Positions 1 to 6,770 of a stretch of 9,677 nucleotides of DNA are shown here, one piece after another. A program made the position numbers and the translations under genes. The notes under the pieces were generated by a model. It did not search any database. It was not told the origin of the DNA and saw nothing but the letters and a program-made list of their open reading frames with translations. Each line of letters opens with the position of its first letter. Position 1 is the first letter of the stretch. Source of the stretch: an uncultured Alistipes sp. (GTDB lineage: Bacteria > Bacteroidota > Bacteroidia > Bacteroidales > Rikenellaceae); NCBI GenBank assembly GCA_949840605.1, contig CATKXN010000111.1:1-9677 (forward strand). Direction: 5' to 3'.

Positions 1-3000
1 ACCGTGCGCGCCCGCGGATAGGCGCCCATGTCGACGCGCCGCAGGGTCGAGCTTTCGCTCGACGTCGAGACGTCGGGGTCGAAGCCGTTGTATTTCGACC
101 ACAGGTAGAGGTTCTCGCCGCTGACGCTCAGCGTGATGTCGCGCAGCCATTTCACCCGCTTGCGCAGGTCGAACGTGTAGCCCAACGAGACGTTTTTCAG
201 ACGCAGGTACGATGCGTCGTGCACCTGCAGGTCGCTCGGCACGTGCACCTGCACGGCGCCGGCGCGGGGCAGGTCGGAATCGGGGTTGCGCACCGGATGC
301 CACGAGTTGGCCATGTAGCGGTACTGGTTCGAGGAGAAGGTTCCGGCCATGTAGAGCTCCGAATAGTTGTAGATCTTGCCGCCGAGCGAATAGGCGAAGT
401 AGACGCCGACCTTCAGCTGCCCGATGTTGAACGTGTTCTGCAGGCCGCCGTAGATCGTGGGATCGGCGTTGCCCAGGTAGACCAGGTCCTTCTGGTCCAG
501 CGAACCGTCGTTGTTGGTGTCGACGTAGCGCGGCAGGCCGGGGCTGAGCGAGGTCGTGGCCGAAACATAGGTGTTGGTCACCTTGTTGCGCTCGATCTCC
601 TCCTGGTTGTGCCACACGCCGCCGTACTTGAAGCCCCAGAGGGCGTTGAGCGGACGGCCCTTGACGTAGCCGTACATCATGTACTGGCTGTTGCCGGGGC
701 TGTTCATGGCGCTGACGAAATCCTCCGAACCGATGTCCTCGACCTGCTGTTTGTTGTGCGAGAGCGTGAGCGACGTGGACCACGAGAACTTGGGTTTGAC
801 GATGTTGCGCGTCTCGACGGTCAGTTCCACGCCCTTGTTCGACGTGCGGCCGATGTTCTCGAAGTGGCTCGGGAAGCCCGACTGCGCGGCTTTCTGGACC
901 GAGAGCAGCAGATCGCGGGTCTTCGAAATGTAGGCTTCGAAGGTGATGTTCAGGCGTTTCTTGAACAGCGAGGCGTCGATGGCGGCATTGTAGAGGTCGG
1001 TGGTCTCCCACGTGAGGTTGTCGCTCGCCACGCGCACCGGATAGAACGCCGTCGACTGCGAGCCGCCCAGCAGGTAGCCGCCCGAGGTCGAGGTGTAGGC
1101 CTCGATCGAACGGTAGGGCTTGATGGCGTCGTTGCCCGTTCGCCCGGCGCTCAGGCGCAGCGACAGCTCCTCGATCCAGCGCACGCGGCGCATGAAATAT
1201 TCGTTCGAGATGTTCCACTTGACGGCCGCCGAGGGGAAGAAGCCCCACTTGTGGTTGGCCGCGAAGTTCGACGAACCGTCGTAACGCCCGGTCAGCGTCA
1301 GGTAGTAGCGTTTCTTGTAGTTGTAGTTCACGCGGGCCAGCACCGACATCTTGGTGATGTAGTTGGTGTAGGAGGTGCTCGTGTAGTTCTCCTTGTCGTA
1401 GATGCCGTTCATGTTGTTCCACTTGTTGTCGTCGACGATCAGCCCCTTGGCGTTGAGGTCGAAGCCGTTGAGCCGCGATTTCGAACCCGTGAAACCGCCC
1501 ATCACGTCGAACTGGTGGCCCGTCTTGGCGGTGTAGGCGTAGGTTACGGTGTTCTCGGTCGAGAGCGTGCGCGTGTCGTATTCGGCGCGGTAGCCCTCGC
1601 CGCCTTCGCCCTCGTTCTTGACGGGCAGCGTGCTCGGGTAGAAGCGGTAGTCGTGGCGCTGGTAGAGGTAGTAGGTGAACTTGCTGCTGATCTTCAGCCC
1701 CTCGACGGGCTTGATGTCCACGTACAGCGTGTTGGTCGAGGCGAAGCGTTCCAGCGTGTTTTCGTTCAGGTCGATCGTGTAGCGCGGGTTGTTGATCGTC
1801 TGTCCCGAGCCGTAGAAGGGGTTGTAGGTGTCCTCGGGACCCAGCACGGGAGCCAGGTAGGTCGCGGCGTTCCATACCGACGAACCGCCGATGTTGGCCT
1901 TGTTGTTGGCCTCGTCGCGGTAGGAGAGCGACGAGTTGACGCCCGCGGTGAACCATTTGGCGAAGTCGTGCGACACGTTGACGCGGGCCGTCGTGCGCTG
2001 GAAACCGCTGTCGTCGACGATGCCCTGGATGTCGCTGTAACCCAGCGACACGAAATAGCTGCTGGTCTTCGAACGGCCCGACACCGAGAGGTTGTAGTTC
2101 TGGTAGGGAGCCGTGCGGGTGATCTCGTCGATCCAGTTGGTGCCCTTGCCCAGCGAATAGGGGTCGTTGTAGGTGTAGTCCTGGACCGGGCGGTTGCCCA
2201 TCTGCCAGTTGAAATAGGTCACGTCGTTGCGGTAGAGGGCGAATTCCGTGGCGTTCATCACGTCGAGGTTGCGGGGCAGCTGCGAGAAGCCCATGTCGGC
2301 CTTGAGCGTGATCCACGGCTTGCTCACCGTGGGATTGCCCTTCTTCGTGGTGACGATGATGACGCCGTTCGAACCGCGCGCGCCGTAGATGGCCGTCGAC
2401 GAAGCGTCCTTGAGCACCGAGATCGACTCGATGTCGGCCGAGTTGATGTCGCTCAGGTCCTGCACGGCGTCGATGATGCCGTCGACGACGATCAGCGGTT
2501 CGTTCGAGGCGGTGATCGAACGGGTGCCGCGGATGCGGATCGAGGTCGAGGCGGTCGGGTCGCCCGATGTGGACATGATGTCGGCGCCGGCCACGCGGCC
2601 CTGCAGCGCCTGGTCGACCGACACGACCGGCACGTCCTTGATGTCGCCCATCTTGACGTTGGTCACCGAACCCGTGAGGTCGGTCTTCTTTACTTCGCTG
2701 TAGCCGATCACGACCACTTCGTCGATGTCCTTGTTGTCGGCCGCCAGCGAGATGTCGATCTGCGAGCGGTTGCCGACCCGGATCTTCTGGGGCACGTAAC
2801 CCAGGTAGGAGAAGTCGAGGACCGACTCGGCGGAGGGCACGGAGAGACTCCAGGCGCCTTTGGCGTCGGTCGTGGTTCCCCGCGACGAGCCCGAGAGCAC
2901 GACGGTCACGCCGGCGAGCGGACTTCCGCTGTCGCTGTCGGTGACGACGCCCTTCACCACGCCCGGGGTCCGGGCTGCGGGTTTCAGCGCGACGTCGACC

Positions 3001-3284
3001 TGCGCCCGTCCTTCGGCGGGGACTTTCCGGGTCTGGTAGCCTTCGCGGGAGAATTCGAGCACGGCTGCGGCGGAGGGAACCCGGATGGCATAGGCGCCCT
3101 TCGCGTCGGTCGTGGTTGACACCGCCGAGCCGGAGAGCGTTACGCTCACGCCGGCAAGCGGCCTGCCGCTGTCGCCGTCGGTGACGGTTCCCCGGACCTC
3201 GGAGGCCGGCTGGGCCGCGAGGGTGGAGAGGGCAACCGATACCAGTACGGTCAGCGTACCGATCATTTTGCAGAATTTTCTCAT
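1..3284 (-). CDS. SusC-like TonB-dependent outer-membrane transporter (3' end cut by window)
   Basis: Outer-membrane beta-barrel of the SusC/RagA family, which imports glycans or other large nutrients using TonB energy together with a SusD lipoprotein. I read 1094 uninterrupted codons from the ATG at 3284; the last visible residues (GAYPRART) sit about ten residues before a typical SusC C-terminus, so the gene is nearly complete. Order: Sec signal peptide (about 1-24); two tandem carboxypeptidase-regulatory-like beta-sandwich domains (about 29-102 and 109-182); a TonB-box-like DEVVVIGY at 188-195; plug with LQGRVAGADI and the SusC signature GSNGVIIVTTKKG (near 300-315); then the barrel, including a DTNNDGSLDQKD calcium-loop-like motif near 915. 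The extra N-terminal domain makes it longer than the usual roughly 1000 residues. It lies 30 bp downstream of a phosphoesterase gene on the same strand, so co-transcription is likely. The substrate cannot be read from the sequence. A SusD gene is expected beyond the left edge. Confidence 0.95.
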   Translation of the reverse strand, partial: MRKFCKMIGTLTVLVSVALSTLAAQPASEVRGTVTDGDSGRPLAGVSVTLSGSAVSTTTDAKGAYAIRVPSAAAVLEFSREGYQTRKVPAEGRAQVDVALKPAARTPGVVKGVVTDSDSGSPLAGVTVVLSGSSRGTTTDAKGAWSLSVPSAESVLDFSYLGYVPQKIRVGNRSQIDISLAADNKDIDEVVVIGYSEVKKTDLTGSVTNVKMGDIKDVPVVSVDQALQGRVAGADIMSTSGDPTASTSIRIRGTRSITASNEPLIVVDGIIDAVQDLSDINSADIESISVLKDASSTAIYGARGSNGVIIVTTKKGNPTVSKPWITLKADMGFSQLPRNLDVMNATEFALYRNDVTYFNWQMGNRPVQDYTYNDPYSLGKGTNWIDEITRTAPYQNYNLSVSGRSKTSSYFVSLGYSDIQGIVDDSGFQRTTARVNVSHDFAKWFTAGVNSSLSYRDEANNKANIGGSSVWNAATYLAPVLGPEDTYNPFYGSGQTINNPRYTIDLNENTLERFASTNTLYVDIKPVEGLKISSKFTYYLYQRHDYRFYPSTLPVKNEGEGGEGYRAEYDTRTLSTENTVTYAYTAKTGHQFDVMGGFTGSKSRLNGFDLNAKGLIVDDNKWNNMNGIYDKENYTSTSYTNYITKMSVLARVNYNYKKRYYLTLTGRYDGSSNFAANHKWGFFPSAAVKWNISNEYFMRRVRWIEELSLRLSAGRTGNDAIKPYRSIEAYTSTSGGYLLGGSQSTAFYPVRVASDNLTWETTDLYNAAIDASLFKKRLNITFEAYISKTRDLLLSVQKAAQSGFPSHFENIGRTSNKGVELTVETRNIVKPKFSWSTSLTLSHNKQQVEDIGSEDFVSAMNSPGNSQYMMYGYVKGRPLNALWGFKYGGVWHNQEEIERNKVTNTYVSATTSLSPGLPRYVDTNNDGSLDQKDLVYLGNADPTIYGGLQNTFNIGQLKVGVYFAYSLGGKIYNYSELYMAGTFSSNQYRYMANSWHPVRNPDSDLPRAGAVQVHVPSDLQVHDASYLRLKNVSLGYTFDLRKRVKWLRDITLSVSGENLYLWSKYNGFDPDVSTSSESSTLRRVDMGAYPRART
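2721..3200 (-). repeat. Two 240-bp direct repeats encoding duplicated N-terminal domains of SusC
   Basis: The segments 2961-3200 and 2721-2960 align without gaps at an offset of exactly 240 bp (80 codons). By eye, 2881-2940 and 3121-3180 match at about 48 of 60 bases; 2821-2880 and 3061-3120 match at about 42 of 60. Both copies encode the pattern DxDSGxPLAGVxVxLSGS followed by TTTDAKGA and VPSA. The copy next to the plug (about residues 109-182) is the usual SusC regulatory-like domain; the outer copy (29-102) is the additional one. Confidence 0.85.
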
Positions 3285-3314
3285 ATTTCAGATAGTGTTT
3301 TAGGGGTGCTTCGT

Positions 3315-4904
3315 TCAGCGCTCGATCCGCGTGACCACGCGGAAGTCGCGGTTGAGGATGTGGTCCGTGCCGACGATCTCGATCTCGGCGCCGGGGTCCT
3401 TCGGGGTGTAGAGGTAGAGACGCACGGGTTTCTGCTTGAGCCAGGCGTAGCGTTCGTAGGGGATGACGCCCTCCTCGACCAGCGATCGGGCCAGCGGGTC
3501 GTAGCGCTGGACCAGCTGGCCTCGTCCGTAGGTCTGCTCGCCGTTCTCTCGGCAGACGAAGGTCCAGTTGGGGGCTATGCCCCAGAAGAAGACCAGCACC
3601 GACGGCGCGCCGCCCGCGGGATCGAGCGCCGAGGCGCTGGCGATGCCCGTGTTCGAGGTGACGCCCTTGTTGTAGACCCGGTACTGCTGTTTGCTGTTGC
3701 CGTTGGCCCAGTCGACGAGCGAACGGCTTTCGAGACGGTCGCCCCGGAAGACATACTCGGTGAAGGCGGCGGGGTATCCGTTGCTGCAGACGCCCTGACG
3801 GTACCACCAGTTGCCCGTGACGGCCGGATGGACGTACTCCACGATCCGGTCGCTGACGCGCGTGGTGCCCTCGGTGTGCCAGTCGCCCGTCATGATGGTC
3901 ACGTCGTAATCCTGCAGCAGCACGAACAGTTCGTCCTTGTTTTTGAGGTTGTACCAGATGTCGTCCCAGGCCCCGTTGTTGGCCGCGAGGGGCACGTGGC
4001 AGGCCACGACGAGTTTCCGGATTCCGGGGTCGAGCGCCCGGAGGTCCTTGTAGAGCCATGCGAGCTGCTCCGGGGCGATGATCTTGTCGTACTTGTTGCG
4101 CCCGTGGTAGAGCATGTCGTCGAGCACGACGTAGTGGACCCTGCCGATGTTGAACGAGTAGTAGGTAGGCCCGAAATATTTGCGGTATTCGGCTTCGGCC
4201 TCGTAGTCGTTTTCGTATTTGTGGCAGTGGTCGTGGTTGCCGATGACGTGGTACATCAGGAAGGGGGTGTCGCGGGCCAGACGCAGGTATTCGGCCATGC
4301 CCGTCTTGTTGCGGAACCAGTATTCCGAGTGGGTCATGTCGCCCAGGTTCAGTCCGTAGACCGGCGTATGCCGCATCAGGCTGTCGGCATACTCGACCAG
4401 CCGGGGCATGAAGTCGTCGCGGAACTGCACCGAGTCGACCGGGGCGATGACGTTGCCGCTGCCGGGCGGGATGTCGATCACGCGGCCCGAGACGTGTTCG
4501 TCGGCCACCACGAGCAGCGTGTGGTCGTCGTTGGCGGCGCGTGTGAGGTGGAAGTCGAACTGCTGGACGCTCTTCTTGTCCGCCGTCTTGTCGAGGGCGC
4601 AGAAGAATTTGGGCAGGAAGCCGGAATAGACCTCCGGGTCGTAGCCCCTCGGCGTGGAGATCATCACGAACTCCGAGCGAGACAGCTTGGTTTTGAGCCA
4701 GTAGCGGCCTTCGGCATCGGTCTTCACGACGTTGAAACCGTCGGAGACGACGACCCCTTCGATGCCGCGCCCCTCGCATTCGACGTAGCCTTTGACCGTG
4801 GCTCCCGGTTTGTCGGGCAGGGGCGGCAGCCCGGCGCTCCGGGCCGGCGCCGCGAGCAATGCGGCGGCAGTCAGGAAGAGTAGAATCTTTCTGTTTTTCA
4901 TCAT
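3315..4904 (-). CDS. Secreted calcineurin-like metallophosphoesterase, three-domain type, with GDWH in place of GHxH
   Basis: Predicted periplasmic hydrolase of phosphomono- or diesters, 529 residues. A Sec signal peptide (about 1-24, ending ARSA) has no lipobox cysteine. Then come an N-terminal beta-sandwich resembling the MetallophosN domain (about 35-120), the calcineurin-like catalytic core (about 128-365) and a C-terminal MetallophosC-like domain (about 385-525). Metal motifs seen: D135-E-H137, G188-D189 (followed by MTHSE, not the usual GDxxD), G222-N-H-D-H226, H303 and G340-D341-W-H343. The last is normally GHxH, so a metal-ligand histidine is Asp here. Its upstream neighbour, 25 bp away, is a paralogue with the canonical motif, and the SusC gene follows 30 bp downstream; the three probably form one operon. 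ATG codons at 4904 and 4901 are both possible starts and differ by one residue. The substrate is unknown; the C-terminal domain is typical of Bacteroidota enzymes without an assigned role. Confidence 0.92.
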   Translation of the reverse strand: MMKNRKILLFLTAAALLAAPARSAGLPPLPDKPGATVKGYVECEGRGIEGVVVSDGFNVVKTDAEGRYWLKTKLSRSEFVMISTPRGYDPEVYSGFLPKFFCALDKTADKKSVQQFDFHLTRAANDDHTLLVVADEHVSGRVIDIPPGSGNVIAPVDSVQFRDDFMPRLVEYADSLMRHTPVYGLNLGDMTHSEYWFRNKTGMAEYLRLARDTPFLMYHVIGNHDHCHKYENDYEAEAEYRKYFGPTYYSFNIGRVHYVVLDDMLYHGRNKYDKIIAPEQLAWLYKDLRALDPGIRKLVVACHVPLAANNGAWDDIWYNLKNKDELFVLLQDYDVTIMTGDWHTEGTTRVSDRIVEYVHPAVTGNWWYRQGVCSNGYPAAFTEYVFRGDRLESRSLVDWANGNSKQQYRVYNKGVTSNTGIASASALDPAGGAPSVLVFFWGIAPNWTFVCRENGEQTYGRGQLVQRYDPLARSLVEEGVIPYERYAWLKQKPVRLYLYTPKDPGAEIEIVGTDHILNRDFRVVTRIER

Positions 4905-4929
4905 GTTAAATCTATAGGTGAATTCGGAT

Positions 4930-6510
4930 TTATTCGATTTTCGTGTCGATCACGTGCAGCAGCGCTCCCGTTTGGTCGGTCACCGTGATCCGGATGGCTG
5001 CCGCGGGGTCAGCGGGAACGTATTGCAGCCAGTGGTCGGCCGTGCGGACCGTCGCGCACCACGAATACCGCTGCCATCCGATCAGTCCCCGGTTGCACAT
5101 ATCGCGGTGGATGGGGTCGTAGCGCGCCACGCGGGTCAGCCGGCCCGAGGTCGGCACGCCGTTCTCGTAGCAGTCGAAGGTCCAGTCGGGGCGCATCTCC
5201 CAGAGATTGACCAGCACCGCGGGCGAGCCTCCGGCGGGGTCCGAGGCCGTTCCGGGGGCGACGGTCCCGGTATTGGTCGTCACGCCCCTGTTGTAGACGC
5301 GGTAACGTTCCGCGGCGTACTCGTCGCCGATGGGAACGGTGCGGCGGCTCACGGAAGTCCCGTTGACGGTCCAGGCCGCGAAGGCCGCCGGGGTTCCGTC
5401 GTTGCAAAGGAGTTTGTACCACCACGTGCCGCACGCGGCCGGGAGGATGTATTCGGAGGCCTTGTCGCTGATGCGGACCGTGTGGGCGTGGTGCCAGTGT
5501 CCGCTCAGGACCGTCAGGTTGTAGTCGGCGAAAAGCGCGTAGAATTCGTCGAAATTCCCGAGGGCCTTTTTATAGGAGCCGTTCGTCTGCAGCCCGCTGA
5601 CAGTCGGGACGTGCATCGCCACGACCACGTCGCGCACGGCGGGGTCCGTCGCCGCGAGGTCCTTGCGGAGCCACTCCATCTGGCGGTCGTTGATCCGCGC
5701 GTCGTAGGTGTTCGAACCTTTGTAGACCATGTCGTCGAGCACGATGTAGTGGATGCGGCCCAGGTTGAACGAATAGTAGGTGGGGCCGAGCGCGGCCTTG
5801 TACTGGGCGTCGGCCGTGTCGTCGGCGACCTTGTGGCAGTGGTCGTGGTTGCCGATGACGTGGAAAATCGGGAAATCGGCGCCCTTCATCGCATCGATGT
5901 ACTGCGGGAAGGAGTAGTTTTTCGAGTACCAGTATTCCGAGTGGGTCATGTCGCCCAGGCTCAGCCCGTAGACGCGGCAGCCTTCGGGAGCCGAGGCCGC
6001 GTGGGCGGCGAGCGCGGGGACGAACCGTTCGCGGCACTGCCGGGCGTCGAGCTCGGCGACGACCGTTCCGCCGTCGTCGGGATAGCCCGGCTTGCGTCCC
6101 GAGACGTGCACGTCGGCCATAACCAGCAGCAGGTGGCGGGTGTTGTCCGCGGCGGTCAGGTCGAAATCGAAGCGCTGCACGTCGGTCGCGGCGGGGTCGA
6201 TGGGCGCGTAGAATGCCGGGAGGATGCCGTCGCGGGAGGTCTCGTACCCCGAAGGTATGGAGATGCGCACGAAATCGGCCGAGGCAAGGTCGCTCGTAAA
6301 GGAGTAATAGCCCTCGGCGTCGGTTTTCACGACGTTCGCGCCGTCGGAGACCGCGACGCCGGCGATGCCCCGGCCGTCGCAGCGGACGTATCCGCAGATA
6401 TCCCCGGCTCCGGCGGGAGGGGGAACGGGACCTTCGGATGACGGGTCGGACGAACAGCCCGCGAGAAACGTCAGCGCGAGTGCCGAAAAGCAATGCAGGA
6501 TTCGGTTCAT
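4930..6510 (-). CDS. Lipoprotein calcineurin-like metallophosphoesterase, three-domain type
   Basis: Paralogue of the gene downstream of it, 526 residues from the ATG at 6510. I prefer this start to the in-frame ATG at 6543 because it puts a standard lipoprotein signal at the N-terminus (MNRILHC..., lipobox LAGC with C19); the longer version would add 11 polar residues in front. After C19 come SSDPSSE and a Pro/Gly-rich linker, compatible with surface export, though not a clear-cut export signal. Domains follow as in the paralogue: MetallophosN-like (about 38-120), catalytic core (about 126-365), MetallophosC-like (about 385-520). Metal motifs: D133-V-H135, G186-D187, G220-N-H-D-H224, H300 and a canonical G337-H338-W-H340. 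It is the first gene of the inferred leftward operon, diverging from the DUF6377-type regulator. The likely job is removing phosphate from a substrate at the outer membrane before import by the SusC protein; the actual substrate is not known. Confidence 0.92.
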   Translation of the reverse strand: MNRILHCFSALALTFLAGCSSDPSSEGPVPPPAGAGDICGYVRCDGRGIAGVAVSDGANVVKTDAEGYYSFTSDLASADFVRISIPSGYETSRDGILPAFYAPIDPAATDVQRFDFDLTAADNTRHLLLVMADVHVSGRKPGYPDDGGTVVAELDARQCRERFVPALAAHAASAPEGCRVYGLSLGDMTHSEYWYSKNYSFPQYIDAMKGADFPIFHVIGNHDHCHKVADDTADAQYKAALGPTYYSFNLGRIHYIVLDDMVYKGSNTYDARINDRQMEWLRKDLAATDPAVRDVVVAMHVPTVSGLQTNGSYKKALGNFDEFYALFADYNLTVLSGHWHHAHTVRISDKASEYILPAACGTWWYKLLCNDGTPAAFAAWTVNGTSVSRRTVPIGDEYAAERYRVYNRGVTTNTGTVAPGTASDPAGGSPAVLVNLWEMRPDWTFDCYENGVPTSGRLTRVARYDPIHRDMCNRGLIGWQRYSWCATVRTADHWLQYVPADPAAAIRITVTDQTGALLHVIDTKIE

Positions 6511-6559
6511 GGGAGGTTGGATTTGCGTGTTGCCGCCTGGCAACGGTTAGTTGATACGG

Positions 6560-6567
6560 CAAATGTA
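6560..6567 (-). promoter_or_regulatory. Candidate -7 box for the phosphoesterase/SusC operon
   Basis: Read leftward this is TACATTTG, a full match to the Bacteroidota -7 consensus TAnnTTTG. It would start a transcript near 6553, about 43 nt before the ATG at 6510. No good -33 TTTG is seen at the expected spacing (about 6587-6590), which would fit a promoter needing an activator, or a chance match. Confidence 0.35.
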
Positions 6568-6652
6568 CCCATAAATAGATATCCCCCGCAGGAGGGTCGC
6601 GAAAATCAAACCTTGTGAAAGCGTAATTATTTGAACGGTAGTATGTTGCTGG

Positions 6653-6676
6653 CAAATCGGGTTTGTTTTATCAAAC
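6653..6676. promoter_or_regulatory. Cluster of inverted CAAA/TTTG half-sites, possible operator
   Basis: CAAA (6653-6656) and TTTG (6662-6665) form one small inverted repeat. GTTTG (6661-6665) and CAAAC (6672-6676) form a second with a 6-base spacer, sharing the middle arm. A further ATCAAAC lies at 6605-6611 and matches 6670-6676. Such spaced half-sites could bind a dimeric regulator, such as the product of the gene starting at 6771, but short AT-rich arms also arise by chance. Confidence 0.2.
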
Positions 6677-6739
6677 TGTGCGGCGGCCTCGGATCGTCCG
6701 AAAAGGTCCCCGGCGCGTCATTTTTATTCCGAATTTTAC

Positions 6740-6747
6740 TATCTTGG
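6740..6747 (+). promoter_or_regulatory. Candidate -7 box for the DUF6377-type regulator gene
   Basis: TATCTTGG matches the Bacteroidota -7 consensus TAnnTTTG at five of its six fixed bases. It sits 23 bases before the preferred ATG at 6771, leaving a leader of roughly 15-20 nt. A T-run at 6721-6725 is the only -33-like sequence and is slightly too close. If this is the promoter, the in-frame ATG at 6663 cannot be used. Confidence 0.35.
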
Positions 6748-6770
6748 CTGACCGAAACACGCCTTATGCC

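Larger units (their letters stand above)
6511..6770. promoter_or_regulatory. Divergent intergenic regulatory region
   Basis: These 260 bp separate the divergent phosphoesterase operon and regulator gene. They are clearly more AT-rich than the flanking genes, especially 6560-6680 and 6720-6745, as expected for promoters. They hold a -7-like motif on each strand and a cluster of CAAA/TTTG half-sites at 6653-6676. In-frame extensions of both flanking genes reach into the region (to 6543 leftward and 6663 rightward), but both lack coding character and would precede good signal peptides, so I treat the region as non-coding. I see no RNA gene or riboswitch. Confidence 0.6.

Noticed and set aside
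219..3119. 966-codon open frame on the + strand
   Set aside because: It runs exactly antisense, codon for codon, to the SusC gene; its V/D/R/G-rich product has no recognisable domain and arises from GC-biased codons.
3306..4883. 525-codon open frame on the + strand
   Set aside because: Antisense shadow of the second phosphoesterase, with the same low-complexity composition and no motifs.
4918..6441. 507-codon open frame on the + strand
   Set aside because: Antisense shadow of the lipoprotein phosphoesterase; no signal peptide or family resemblance.
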